The notes: generated from the sequence alone by a model not told the origin. Shown: positions 1-8,457, counted from the stretch's first letter. The stretch is DNA of 64,000 bases from Cystobacter ferrugineus (GCF_001887355.1 NZ_MPIN01000003.1:48017-112016), one strand, 5' to 3'. Translations and numbers: made by a program.

Positions 1-950
1 ATGAGGCTCGGTCGGCTGTCGAGCGGGCGGCAGCGGCGGGCTTCCCGGCGGTCAAACTCTACAGCTCGCTTACGCCCGAACAGGTCCGGGTCATCATCTC
101 CGAGGCCAAGCAGCGGGGCTTGCGCGTTGGCGGCCACGTGCCGGCCGGCATGACCATGACGCAGGCCATCGAGGCCGGATTTGATGAGGTCAACCACGCC
201 AATTTCTGGATGCTGGGCTTCATGGGCCAGGAAGTGGTCGACAAGACCAATTCTCCGGTTCGTCTGACCGCCCTGGGCGAGCGCGGCCGCGACATCGATC
301 TTGGTTCGAAGCCGGTGACGGAGCTGGTGGCGCTGGTCCGCGACCGAAAGATCGTCCTCGATCCCACTTTGAGCGTGTTCGAAGACACCCTCGCCGCCAG
401 GCGCGGCGAGCCGGCCCCCAGCATCGCCGCCGTCGCCGACCGGATGCCGGCCACGGTGGTGCGGTCGATGTCGGGCGGCGGCACGGCGGAGACGGAGGCG
501 CAGCTCGAACGCAACCGCCAGTCGCTCGAGCGGCTGGGCCAGATGTTCATGCTGATGCATCGCGCCGGCGTGACCATGGTGCCCGGCACCGACGGCATCC
601 CGGGCCTCGCCCTCGTGCGCGAACTCGAAACCTATGTGGAGGCGGGTCTTGCGCCCACGGACGCCCTCTACATGGCCACGCTGGGCGCGGCGCGCGTGGC
701 TGGCGCGCAAGATCGTCTCGGTTCGATCGCGGCCGGAAAGCTGGCCGATCTGGTGCTGGTGGAGGGCGATCCAACCCAGCAGATCGCATCGCTGCGCAAC
801 ACCCAGGTGGTGATGAAGGACGGCGTGCTATTCGATCCCGACGCCCTCTTCGCCGCCGCTGGCATGCGGCCCAGGCCCCGACCCAATAAGAGTGAGGGAG
901 CCGACCGGGTTCCACCTGGCCGTAGACCCACTCCTCCAGAGCCTCCCTGA
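1..950 (+). CDS. Amidohydrolase family protein, 5' end outside the window
   Basis: The reading frame is open from the left edge (first full codon at position 3), so the true start lies outside the window. The visible ~315 residues are the C-terminal part of an imidazolonepropionase-like amidohydrolase (TIM-barrel metal hydrolase). Features seen: VGGHVPAG and EVNHAN, which supply metal-ligand histidines in this superfamily; MVPGTDG, containing the usual catalytic/metal Asp; and the closing ALYMATLGAARV...GSIAAGKLADLVLVEGDP block, the classic end of the barrel plus the return to the small beta domain. The metal-binding HxH at the N-terminus is not visible. The substrate cannot be told from this part; relatives act on cyclic amides or dipeptides. 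The tail after residue ~280 is Pro/Arg rich. It is followed after 84 bp by a lipoprotein gene with its own ribosome site, so there is no sign of coupling. Confidence 0.85.
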   Translation, partial: EARSAVERAAAAGFPAVKLYSSLTPEQVRVIISEAKQRGLRVGGHVPAGMTMTQAIEAGFDEVNHANFWMLGFMGQEVVDKTNSPVRLTALGERGRDIDLGSKPVTELVALVRDRKIVLDPTLSVFEDTLAARRGEPAPSIAAVADRMPATVVRSMSGGGTAETEAQLERNRQSLERLGQMFMLMHRAGVTMVPGTDGIPGLALVRELETYVEAGLAPTDALYMATLGAARVAGAQDRLGSIAAGKLADLVLVEGDPTQQIASLRNTQVVMKDGVLFDPDALFAAAGMRPRPRPNKSEGADRVPPGRRPTPPEPP

Positions 951-1034
951 AAGCCATTCCTCGGGCGCCCGTGCAACGGCGGCGCGGCACGGGGTAGGCT
1001 CGGGACTTTCTCTCGTCGCCAGGAGCCGCCACGC

Positions 1035-2696
1035 ATGAGCCGGAGCCTCTTCGCCGTTGCCATCTTCACCCTGGCCACCGCGGGCTGCCAGGACGCGCCC
1101 GAGCCGAACATCGACAACCTGGCGGACGCCGGCACCGGCCCGTCGGATGGGGGAACGAGCACCAGCGCCTGTGAGGCATTCGGCCGGTTCGGCCCTCCGA
1201 CGAAGACCTTCACCCTGCCCGGACCGGGTACGAGCGGAGAACTCTACGTTCCAGACGTGCAGACGCGCTTCAAGGAGGTGGACTGGAGCACGCTGGACCG
1301 GCTCTACATCCCCGCGGGCACGTACAAGCTCATCAACCTGGGCAACCTGCCACGGCGTAGCGCGGACCGGCCGCTGGTCATCACCAACACGGGGGGGCAG
1401 GTCGTCATCCGTCCTCCCGCGGGCAGCACGCAGGGCTACATCTGGAGCATGAGCGGCGGCGCGAACTGGGTGCTCACGGGCCGGTATGACCCGGTCTCGG
1501 GGACCGGCCACGCGGACTTTCCGGGTCACCGGTGCGGAGCCTACGCCACGTCCCGGGCCCGCTACGGCTTCCTGAGCGACGACATGTTCCTGAGCGATGG
1601 GCACATGGGCCTGGGCATCGGGGGAGCACACCAGTTCGAGGTGGAGTTCGTGGAGATCACCCGCGCTGGCTTCGCGGGGCTGCGCATCAACCAGGCGAAG
1701 AGCGGCGACACCGTGCCACCGCTGGATGGCCTCCGGCTGCATGATCTCTACATCCACGACACCGCGAGCGAGGCCCTCTATCTCGGCTCGACCCAGGGTG
1801 CGCCCACGCCCCTGGTGTCGGGTCTGAAGCTCTACAACAACCGGTTCGTGCGAACCGGAACGGAGGCCTTGCAATCGCAGAACCTCGGGGAAGGCACGGA
1901 GGTGCACCACAACGTCTTCGCCTTCGGCGCGTTGGACTGGCGCGCCGCCTTCCAGACCTACCAGGACAACAACTCCCAGGCCCAGGTGCGGGGTGGCCGC
2001 ATCCACTTCCACCACAATGTCTTCCTCGGTGGGGCCGCCGCGCTGTTGAACTTCTTCGCGGGCGCGGAGACGGGGGACGCGCCGCTGGACGTGCGCTTCA
2101 CGGACAATTACTTCGCGGACACACTGAACCTGGGCATCTACATGGGGGGAACGTCGGGCGCCGGCTCGAGCTATCTCTGGGAGCGCAATGTGTTCCGCGG
2201 GCTCGATTTCGGCTACACAGCCGTCTATCCCTCCTCGACGGATCCGGGCGTGGTCTTCCGCCTGGCCTCGGCCATCACGTCGCCCACGGCGCTGAAGGAC
2301 AACAGGTGGGAGGGCAACCGCAAGCTCGTCTCGGGAATCACCGGGGGAAGCGGGAGCGCGGGCAACGTGACGGCAACGGGCAATGTGAATGGCCCCGTGG
2401 CCGCCCTGCGTTTCATCGCCACCGGCCTGCCCGAGGGGACGCCCACCCGGGGGCTCGAGATGTGGACGGCTCGTGCCACCCTGGCCACGGGCTCACCCGA
2501 GGTCACGTATCCGGCGGGCGCGTTGGTGATGCACGACGCGGAGCTGTACCGGGCGCGCTCCACCCATACCAACAAGGTCCCCCCGGAGAATCCGACGATC
2601 TGGGAGCACCTGCCCCTGCCGGTGGATGACCTGCGCACGGCGCCCGGTACCGAGTGGGCGGAGCAAGGCGTGGGCCTCCTGGTGCCGGCCCCGTAG
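1035..2696 (+). CDS. Lipoprotein with parallel beta-helix and putative carbohydrate-binding tail
   Basis: A 553-residue exported lipoprotein: the signal peptide ends in a lipobox around Cys18 (ATAGC), followed by a short Asp/Gly/Ser linker. The body is rich in G-N-x-I/F and HHNVF-type turns (HDLYIHDTASEALYLG, YNNRFVRTGTEAL, HHNVFAFG, FHHNVFLGG, FTDNYFADT), the pattern of right-handed parallel beta-helix proteins (pectate-lyase-like fold). The last ~60 residues (ALVMHDAELYRARSTHTN...PENPTIWEHL) resemble the CBM5/12 chitin/cellulose-binding motif, an inference from aromatic spacing. A polysaccharide-binding or degrading surface protein is likely; no catalytic residues were assigned. The start ATG is preceded by AGGAG nine bases upstream. 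It converges with the downstream minus-strand phosphatase gene. Confidence 0.8.
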   Translation: MSRSLFAVAIFTLATAGCQDAPEPNIDNLADAGTGPSDGGTSTSACEAFGRFGPPTKTFTLPGPGTSGELYVPDVQTRFKEVDWSTLDRLYIPAGTYKLINLGNLPRRSADRPLVITNTGGQVVIRPPAGSTQGYIWSMSGGANWVLTGRYDPVSGTGHADFPGHRCGAYATSRARYGFLSDDMFLSDGHMGLGIGGAHQFEVEFVEITRAGFAGLRINQAKSGDTVPPLDGLRLHDLYIHDTASEALYLGSTQGAPTPLVSGLKLYNNRFVRTGTEALQSQNLGEGTEVHHNVFAFGALDWRAAFQTYQDNNSQAQVRGGRIHFHHNVFLGGAAALLNFFAGAETGDAPLDVRFTDNYFADTLNLGIYMGGTSGAGSSYLWERNVFRGLDFGYTAVYPSSTDPGVVFRLASAITSPTALKDNRWEGNRKLVSGITGGSGSAGNVTATGNVNGPVAALRFIATGLPEGTPTRGLEMWTARATLATGSPEVTYPAGALVMHDAELYRARSTHTNKVPPENPTIWEHLPLPVDDLRTAPGTEWAEQGVGLLVPAP

Positions 2697-2732
2697 CGCA
2701 TCCGCTGTCTGACGGCCTCCGGCTGATGGCAC

Positions 2733-4220
2733 TCAGGGCCTGTCCGCGCTCAACGCTCCGGCGAGCAGCGATTGCGAGTCCCACGCGGTGCGCTGGGGCG
2801 AGGCCGCCCGGGCCCAGGCCTCCTTATAGTCCGGCGCCACGAACGCCTGGAAATCCGTCGTCGCCACGCGGTAGGTGCGCTCGGGCAGCACGGGCTCGAA
2901 GCCCGACCCGGGCGTCGCGGGATTCACGAGCACCCGCAGGTCCTCCACCCGGCCCTGGCGCACCGTGTAGCGCACCCCACTGGACTGACTGTAGGAGTCC
3001 GAGCCCCGCTTCGACTCGCTCAACTCCACCCACGCCTGGAGCTGCGCCCCCGTCATCCTCGCCGTCACCAGCGTGTTGCGATACGGGAAGGCCGCGAAGA
3101 AGGTTTCCGCCGCCACCGGCCCCTCGGGCAGTCCCGCCCGGAAGGTCGAGGCGGTCGCGAAGAAGGCATGGGCCCCCACCGTCCGGCGCCACACCTCGGT
3201 GGCCCAGACACCCACCTCGGACGGGCCCGTGGTGACGCCGTCGTCTCGCAGCGGCGTCCTCCGCCGGCCCATCTCCACGAAGAGCTCCGGGCGCTCCGCC
3301 ACGAGCGCCGCTTGCAGCCGCGCCACCTCCGCCGCCGTCCGCGGGTCCTCGGGCTTCGAGGCATCCATCTTCACGAGGCCCCCCTCCACCCCCACGAGCC
3401 GCCCGGCCTGGAAGCGCAAGCGCACCTCGGACAGGTAGGTGAGGTACTGGTAGGGCGACACGAGGTACGTGTCCGTCCCGGGCAACCGCCGCAGCCCTTC
3501 CTTCTCGTGCGAGTGCGAGCCGAGGATGAGATCGATTCCCGGCACCGCCCGCGCCAGTGCCATGTCGGCCTCGCGCTGCTGGTGGCCGATGAGGACCACG
3601 GCGGCCACGCGCTCGCGGTTGCGCAGGGTGTCCACCACACCGCGCGCCGTGGCCGTCGCATCCGTCCACCGCGTTCCGACGGGCAGGTGCTCGGGCGTCA
3701 CCAGCCGCTGCATGTCCGGCCCCGCCACGGCGAAGAGCCCCACGCGCACGCCCGCCACGTCACGCACCACGTAGGGACGGCCGTCCACCTGGAAGTAAGG
3801 AAGGCCGTTCGCGCCGAGCAGGTTGGCGCTGAGCACCGGGTAGGTGATGGAGGCCCGGCAGCGAGCGAATGCCTCGGCGCCGTAGTCCAGGTCGTGGTTG
3901 CCGAGTGCCATGACGTCCACCACCCCGTTGAACCACGACCACTCCACGCACCCGTACATGTCGCTCCACACGGGCACCCCCTGGTTCATCATGTCGCCCC
4001 CGGACACCACCAGTGTGTCCGGCCTGGCCTTGGCCGCGCGCAGGTAGGCCATTGCCCGGGCCACACCGCCCTGCCCAGGCTCGCCCTCGGAGAACATGGG
4101 CAGCGCGTGCGAGTGGTAGTCCGCCATCCCCACCAGCGTCACCGTGCGCGTCGTCTGACAGGCGCTCAGCCACAGCAGGCTCGTGAGGACGAGGAGATTT
4201 TTCGAACGTGAAAGGAGCAT
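2733..4220 (-). CDS. UshA/5'-nucleotidase-like metallophosphatase lipoprotein
   Basis: A 495-residue lipoprotein. I start it at the ATG giving MLLSRSK, because this yields a clean signal peptide ending in SAC (lipidated Cys21); the frame stays open 27 bases further but only to a GTG. The N-terminal calcineurin-like domain shows the dimetal motifs in order: DYHSH, GGD, GNHDLDYG, GHQQ and GSHSH. The C-terminal part (PYRNTLVTARMTGAQLQAWVE onward) is the 5'-nucleotidase C-terminal substrate-binding domain. Family members hydrolyse nucleotides or UDP-sugars outside the cytoplasmic membrane; which of these applies cannot be told. The gene stands alone, convergent with the beta-helix lipoprotein gene, and all key motifs are intact. 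Confidence 0.85.
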   Translation of the reverse strand: MLLSRSKNLLVLTSLLWLSACQTTRTVTLVGMADYHSHALPMFSEGEPGQGGVARAMAYLRAAKARPDTLVVSGGDMMNQGVPVWSDMYGCVEWSWFNGVVDVMALGNHDLDYGAEAFARCRASITYPVLSANLLGANGLPYFQVDGRPYVVRDVAGVRVGLFAVAGPDMQRLVTPEHLPVGTRWTDATATARGVVDTLRNRERVAAVVLIGHQQREADMALARAVPGIDLILGSHSHEKEGLRRLPGTDTYLVSPYQYLTYLSEVRLRFQAGRLVGVEGGLVKMDASKPEDPRTAAEVARLQAALVAERPELFVEMGRRRTPLRDDGVTTGPSEVGVWATEVWRRTVGAHAFFATASTFRAGLPEGPVAAETFFAAFPYRNTLVTARMTGAQLQAWVELSESKRGSDSYSQSSGVRYTVRQGRVEDLRVLVNPATPGSGFEPVLPERTYRVATTDFQAFVAPDYKEAWARAASPQRTAWDSQSLLAGALSADRP

Positions 4221-4263
4221 GGGGTTTCTTCTTCCTCCAAGCCTCACGCCGTCAAGCTGTTCG

Positions 4264-4656
4264 TCACCGGTAGAGCGTCACTCCCTCCCCTTGGGTGGAA
4301 GCGGTCCTGGATGGATCGAAGGAGTAGTCACGGGGAGAGAGGAGGGAGGTCCGCTCGAGAACAACAGCTCTATCTTCCTCGATGTTGATGCCCGCGACGC
4401 CCAGGCGCGCGACGGAGGTCACTTCCTCCGGCGTGTTGCCGAAGCCGCGCTCCATGTCGAGGGTCAGGGGCACATCGATGGCGCGGGTGATGGCGCTGGC
4501 GGTTTGCAGCAGGCGCTCGAGCGGCAGGGCATGGCCGTCCTTGTAGCCCCAGGCCCAGGCGACCCCGGCGCTGGTGGTGGCGACGGCCTTGCCGCCCAGG
4601 CTCTCGACGAGGCGCGCGCTCCCGGCGTCCCAGGCGTTGGCCAGGAGCAGGAGTCC
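4264..4656 (-). pseudogene. Remnant of an isocitrate lyase/PEP mutase superfamily gene
   Basis: About 92 codons (4378-4656) match the first half of the PEP phosphonomutase/isocitrate lyase-like fold: LLLANAWDAGSARLVESLGG, ATTSAGVAWAWGYKDG, VPLTLDMERGFGNTPEEV and GVAGINIEED. Full members are ~250-280 residues. Here the normal N-terminus is missing (the frame continues upstream into unrelated, AT-richer sequence), and after INIEED the frame runs into 36 unrelated residues and stops. The catalytic loop region and the C-terminal half are absent. I therefore call it a gene fragment. The family match is from recognition of motifs only. Confidence 0.65.
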
Positions 4657-4978
4657 CCACCAGCCGCTCCCCAGCCACACCTCGCCAGGGCACACGCTAC
4701 CGCCAGGCTCCCACGCGAGGCGTGACGCCAGGGAGCGCCAGATTCCGCCTTGGAATCGTGACTTCCGGCACATGTGCTCATGGAGGACAGACATGTAGAC
4801 TGGAGGAGGCTCGATGTGCGGCTTTTGAATGACATATCCAGAAACCGCGGCGTCTCTCCAACGTCGGGTCTTTTGATTTCCTCTCTTTATTTTGGTGAAG
4901 GATTGGTCTACCAGATGGAGGGCCGTCCCTCCATCGCGAAGGTGAACGGCCACATCCCCTTTGACCGGGAGTCATGCA
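4657..4978. other. Gene-poor, AT-richer stretch upstream of the RCC1 gene
   Basis: No convincing gene is present. The stretch around 4830-4920 is much more AT-rich than the rest of the window (for example the TTTGATTTCC and CTTTATTTTGG tracts), as expected for a promoter region of the following lipoprotein gene or for old foreign DNA flanking the pseudogene. Open frames crossing it lack the codon bias of neighbouring genes. Confidence 0.4.
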
Positions 4979-6130
4979 ATGCAAGGCACTACAAGAAGAT
5001 GGATGACCAGACTACTGGGAGTCTGGCTCGGAGCGGTGATGGGCGCGGGCTGCGGTCAGCCCACGGTCGAGTCGGGGGATCAAGCGCAGCTTGGCGCTCC
5101 TCTGCGGGCCGCGCAGTCAGCCCGTCTCGCGGGGAGCGAAACTCGTTCTCTGGCATTGCGCCCAAATGGCATCGTCTGGGGCACGGACTCCAACTCGAAC
5201 TCGGCGCCGGTGCCGGAGCTGATCGGAGCGGTCGCCGTGGCCGATGGCGAAGCGCATTCGCTGGCGTTGCGTTATGATGGCACCGTGTGGTCCTGGGGCA
5301 GCAACGGCTACGGCGCGCTGGGGGATGGCACGCTGATCGACAGCGCGGTGCCGGTGCAAGCGCAGGGGTTGGACGGGGTGGTGGCCGTGGCCGCGGGCTC
5401 CTTCTATTCGCTGGCGGTGCGTTATGATGGCACCGTGTGGGCCTGGGGCTACAACGCCTACGGTCAGCTGGGAGATGGCACGACGGACGAGCGCTTCGTG
5501 CCGGTGCAGGTGCAGGGGTTGGACGGGGTGGTGGCCGTGGCCGCGAACTACAGCCATTCGCTGGCGTTGCGCTCGGACGGCACCGTGTGGGCGTGGGGCG
5601 ACAACTCTTCCGGACAGTTGGGAGATGGCACCACGAGCAGCCGCTCGGTGCCGGTGCCAGTGCCGTGGTTGAACGGCGGGGTGGTGGCCGTGGCCGCGGG
5701 CGTCTCGCATTCGCTGGCGGTGCGCTCGGACGGCTCCGTGTGGACCTGGGGCGCCAATTATCGAGGCCAGCTGGGAGATGGCACCACGAGCAGCCGCTCG
5801 GTGCCGGGGCGGGTGCAAGGGGTTGGCGGGGTGGTGGCCGTGGCCGCGGGCGTCTCGCATTCGCTGGCGGTGCGCTCGGACGGCTCCGTGTGGGCCTGGG
5901 GCGCCAATTATCGAGGCCAGCTGGGGGATGGGACCACGAGCGAGCGCTCGGTGCCGGGGCAGGTGCAGGGGTTGAGCGGGGTGGTGGCCGTGGGCGCGGG
6001 CTTCAACCATTCGCTGGCGGTGAGTTCGGACGGCACCGCGTGGGCCTGGGGCGACAACTCCTACGGCCAACTGGGGGTTGGAGGAGCCACCTCGTACTCA
6101 ACCACCGCCATTCCCTCTTCGCTGTATTGA
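4979..6130 (+). CDS. RCC1-repeat lipoprotein
   Basis: A 383-residue lipoprotein beginning at ATG ([10 protein letters not shown]) behind a GGGAG ribosome site; lipobox GAGC at Cys25. The mature part is a series of about seven RCC1 units of ~50 residues, each with the signature [17 protein letters not shown]...GQLGDGTT...VPVQVQGL, the family that forms a seven-bladed propeller. Such secreted RCC1 proteins are common in myxobacteria; their ligand is unknown. The first blade (residues ~55-85) is degenerate and the last ends early after the GQLG motif, so the propeller may be closed by the N-terminal strand. Adjacent units are close to identical at DNA level, see the repeat entry. Confidence 0.85.
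   Translation: MQGTTRRWMTRLLGVWLGAVMGAGCGQPTVESGDQAQLGAPLRAAQSARLAGSETRSLALRPNGIVWGTDSNSNSAPVPELIGAVAVADGEAHSLALRYDGTVWSWGSNGYGALGDGTLIDSAVPVQAQGLDGVVAVAAGSFYSLAVRYDGTVWAWGYNAYGQLGDGTTDERFVPVQVQGLDGVVAVAANYSHSLALRSDGTVWAWGDNSSGQLGDGTTSSRSVPVPVPWLNGGVVAVAAGVSHSLAVRSDGSVWTWGANYRGQLGDGTTSSRSVPGRVQGVGGVVAVAAGVSHSLAVRSDGSVWAWGANYRGQLGDGTTSERSVPGQVQGLSGVVAVGAGFNHSLAVSSDGTAWAWGDNSYGQLGVGGATSYSTTAIPSSLY
5240..6090 (+). repeat. Tandem ~150-bp RCC1-encoding repeats
   Basis: Direct tandem repeats of about 147-153 bp. The copies starting near 5690 and 5843 share long identical blocks, including the run encoding [17 protein letters not shown] and the following [14 protein letters not shown] block, while earlier copies are more diverged. 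This points to recent duplication or gene conversion inside the gene. Confidence 0.75.
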
Positions 6131-6197
6131 GTGCAGTGCCGGGGGGGGCACCGCGCACGCTTGTTGATGGAAATTCGAACCGACTGGTTGATGGGCA

Positions 6198-6302
6198 TCA
6201 GCAAGCCTTGCAACTCTCGCAGCGCACCCGCGCAAACCCGTGTGCCAGCACGCCGCATTCCAGGTACCTGGCGAAGTCCCGCTCCACGTATCGGGGCAGG
6301 CC
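6198..6302 (-). pseudogene. Fragment of an IS91-type transposase (zinc-binding N-terminus)
   Basis: Minus-strand codons read GLPRYVERDFARYLECGVL followed by AHGFARVRCESCKAC and a TGA. The LPRxVERxFxxYLxCGxLxHGFxRVRCxxC pattern is the start of the IS91-family transposase zinc-binding domain. Only ~34 codons survive: the expected continuation (VAFSCK..., then the second Cys pair) is gone, as is the whole catalytic domain. The rest of 6131-6446 holds no gene I can support, so this is a relic of a mobile element between the RCC1 gene and the receiver gene. Confidence 0.6.
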
Positions 6303-6446
6303 GCGTCGCCCGGAGCAAGGGTTGCCGGGAGAACCAGATGAGCCTGCTCCCCTGCCCTCCAGCCCGGCATGTCGGCGCGGGAGAATGTTCCGTCCATCCG
6401 GGAGGGTTGATCCTCCGCAACGGGAGGACGAATCGCGGGAGGACGA

Positions 6447-6827
6447 TTGGATCCAACGGCTGCCCAGGATGTCACTCGCAAGGTGCTGGTCGTCGATGAC
6501 GACGCGGACTGGCGGGAGTTCCTCCGCTTGTGCCTGGAGGATCTCGGCTACGAGGCCATTGAGGCCGCCAATGGCCAGGAGGCCCTCGAGTCGCTGGCGC
6601 GACAACGCTACCGGGTGATGCTCCTGGACCTGAACATGCCCGGGATGAATGGGCTCGAGGTGCTGGAGCGGATGCCCCGAAATGGGGAGCCACCCCGGGT
6701 GGTGCTGCTGACGGCCGCGGCGGTGCAGGACGTGGGCGGGGCCCTGCGCTCCGGGCCCCACTACTACCTGCCCAAGGGAGCGAGCAGGGATCAGCTCTCC
6801 CTGTTGCTCCAGTCGCTGGACGCTTGA
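6447..6827 (+). CDS. Stand-alone response-regulator receiver protein
   Basis: A 126-residue single REC domain without output domain. Key residues are visible: acidic pocket DDD at 17-19, phospho-acceptor Asp61 in LLDLNMPGMNG, Thr89 in LLTA and Lys110 in LPKG. It therefore looks phosphorylatable. I accept the TTG start at 6447 because a GGGAGGA ribosome site lies immediately before it, although the spacing is short. No histidine kinase gene is adjacent; partners could be the orphan kinases at 40.6 or 44.0 kb, but this is a guess. Single-REC proteins usually act by protein-protein interaction. Confidence 0.8.
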   Translation: MDPTAAQDVTRKVLVVDDDADWREFLRLCLEDLGYEAIEAANGQEALESLARQRYRVMLLDLNMPGMNGLEVLERMPRNGEPPRVVLLTAAAVQDVGGALRSGPHYYLPKGASRDQLSLLLQSLDA

Positions 6828-6849
6828 TCTTCGAGCACACCGCGACGAA

Positions 6850-7158
6850 CTACACCTCCTTGAACTTCGTCCCCGTGGTCCCGATGCGCTCCAGGGCCTC
6901 CTTGATCTCCTCGGAGACGAAGAGCGAAGCGACCTTGACGTGAACAACAGGAATGGCGCCAGCATCCGCGAGCGAAAAGTCGAGCGGTTTGCCAGGGCGA
7001 TAAAGGGGGACGCGCAGCCCTCCCTTGACCTGAACGGGTTCCCCCCGCATGAACAGCCACGACCCATGAGCCTGTCCCGATGCATCAATGGGCGTGCCCA
7101 GATGCCATCGGCCAGCAACGTGAACGTCATCGGATAGGTCGAAGTACCGCTTCGCCAT
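6850..7158 (-). CDS. Imm11 (DUF1629)-type immunity protein with internal deletion
   Basis: A 102-residue protein. Residues 1-77 (MAKRYFDLSDDV...GRWHLGTPID...LDFSLADAGAIPVVHVKVAS) match the N-terminus of the Imm11/DUF1629 immunity family abundant in myxobacteria, and residues 79-102 (LFVSEEIKEALERIGTTGTKF) match its extreme C-terminus. Normal members are ~190 residues, so the middle ~90 residues appear to have been lost in frame near 6920-6930. The gene follows the toxin relic by 15 bp with a GAGGAA ribosome site, the layout of a toxin-immunity operon. Whether the shortened protein folds or protects is unknown. Confidence 0.65.
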   Translation of the reverse strand: MAKRYFDLSDDVHVAGRWHLGTPIDASGQAHGSWLFMRGEPVQVKGGLRVPLYRPGKPLDFSLADAGAIPVVHVKVASLFVSEEIKEALERIGTTGTKFKEV

Positions 7159-7173
7159 CGTCAGTTCCTCGAG

Positions 7174-7350
7174 TCATGGGCTCCGGGTCACCAGCTTGTT
7201 GAGCCGTGAACCCGGGGTGGAGATCCGTCGTCCAAGTCGTTGGAGTTCGCTCGTCAGTGCCGCCCGGCACTCCTGGATGCTACGGCACTCCAGCGTCGCA
7301 TCTCTCAGGCGTCGGAAGACCTCTTCGTGGTACGCCTGCGGGTGAGGTCC
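7174..7350 (-). pseudogene. Out-of-frame tail of an AHH-type toxin domain
   Basis: In a frame different from the overlapping lipoprotein ORF, 58 codons read GPHPQAYHEEVFRRLRDAT..., then ...RRISTPGSRLNKLVTRSP and stop. This matches the C-terminal end of myxobacterial Tox-AHH nuclease domains (GPHPxxYHxxVxxRLxxAT...ISTPGxxLNxLVTR). The catalytic AHH/HH core that should precede it is absent, so the toxin gene has suffered a deletion plus frame change. Stop codon at 7174-7176. Confidence 0.6.
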
Positions 7351-8372
7351 CTTGGCTTGGAAGCCGCTCCGCTCACGCTCTGAGCTGTCGAGGCAACCGC
7401 GTTGGGAGCCAGGGCGATGGTGACCGCATCAGCGGCCACGGTCACGGCTGCTACCTGAGCCACCTCGGTCAGCCGGAGTCCCGCCCGCGCCACACCCTTC
7501 ACTGAAGCCTGAGCCGAGCCAGGCAAGGTGGGCACCTTGGCCGAGAAGCTGGCGGCCGTCTGACCGATGGCGACCGTGAGCAGCAGCGCGAACGCCCGTG
7601 CCGCATTCTTCCCCATCACCTTGCCATACGTCTTCCCAGCCTCGCGGATCGCGGCGAACGAAGTGGCGTGCTCCAACTCCTCCACCAGCCGCCTCCAGCC
7701 CTGGATGAGCGTCCAGAACGTGTCCACTCCGATGTAGCAGACGAAGGTGGCCGTAACGACCGTCGCCAGCCCCTTGGAAAACACCGGCTCGGGCGCCAGC
7801 CACATCGCGGCGTAGATCGCCATCGTCCAGTAGAGCGATGCCTTGAGCGCCTCCGGGTCCGCCATGCCCTTGAAGGACTGCATCATCTCAGGAACGATCT
7901 CTTCGATGGCGAAGGACCTCCCCAGGGCGTAGCGGCCATCCCCGGTGAGCAGGGGGTTGTTCATCAGCACGTTCCGGCAATCCCCAGGCTTCCCGAGGGC
8001 CTCGCAGAACCGCAGGTACTCCTGGGTTACTCGCGTATTCATCTCGGCCCACGAAGAAGCCGGGAACTGCCCGTCCAGAGGAACGACACCTTCGCGCTGG
8101 GTGTAGCGATACCAGCCACTGCGAGGGGGAACCTCGAACAGCGACCGCGCGGCTTCCTCGGGGTTGAGTGAGGGCCTCTTCTGGCGGAGTTGCTTCGCGA
8201 TGGCCCGCGTGAACTCCTCCTCCTCCAGTTCCACCGGCTCGACATCGTCCGTGCTGGGGACGTGGATGACGGGCTGGCCCCGCACCGTATCGAGGCGTAC
8301 CACTCGGGTGGGGCTGCACGCGGTGGACAGGGCCAAGAACAAGACCGCAACGACCAGACGCCGAGGAGCCAT
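7305..8372 (-). CDS. SitA-type lipoprotein toxin, carrier part only (toxin domain lost)
   Basis: A 355-residue lipoprotein. ATG at 8372 with GGAGG seven bases upstream gives the signal peptide MAPRRLVVAVLFLALSTAC (Cys19). The region SPTRVVRLDT...VELEEEEFTRAIAK...GWYRYTQRE...YLRFCE..GKPGDCRNVL...GDGRYALGRSFA, a hydrophobic stretch and GVDTFWTLIQGWRRLVEELEHAT match the conserved N-terminal carrier of myxobacterial SitA-like lipoprotein toxins, which pass between kin cells by outer-membrane exchange (known for Myxococcus SitA; inferred here). After the APNAVASTAQSVSGAA block the frame ends in ~20 meaningless residues instead of a nuclease. It is therefore probably a non-toxic relic, or a donor site for toxin-domain exchange. 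Confidence 0.7.
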   Translation of the reverse strand: MAPRRLVVAVLFLALSTACSPTRVVRLDTVRGQPVIHVPSTDDVEPVELEEEEFTRAIAKQLRQKRPSLNPEEAARSLFEVPPRSGWYRYTQREGVVPLDGQFPASSWAEMNTRVTQEYLRFCEALGKPGDCRNVLMNNPLLTGDGRYALGRSFAIEEIVPEMMQSFKGMADPEALKASLYWTMAIYAAMWLAPEPVFSKGLATVVTATFVCYIGVDTFWTLIQGWRRLVEELEHATSFAAIREAGKTYGKVMGKNAARAFALLLTVAIGQTAASFSAKVPTLPGSAQASVKGVARAGLRLTEVAQVAAVTVAADAVTIALAPNAVASTAQSVSGAASKPRDLTRRRTTKRSSDA

Positions 8373-8457
8373 GAGACGCCCTCCAGAGCGAGGAGGGTTC
8401 GAGTCTACGGGCAGAGTACCCCAGCGACGATGGGCCTGAGCCGTTTGGCGCTCCCGC

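Noticed and set aside
5117..6070. Long open frame (317 codons) antisense to the RCC1 gene
   Set aside because: It is produced by the repeat structure and high GC of the plus-strand gene; its translation is an Arg/His/Pro/Gly-rich repeat with no family likeness.
7206..7505. Plus-strand frame of 99 codons opposite the toxin relic
   Set aside because: No likeness or codon bias; the minus strand carries the recognisable AHH tail and lipoprotein.
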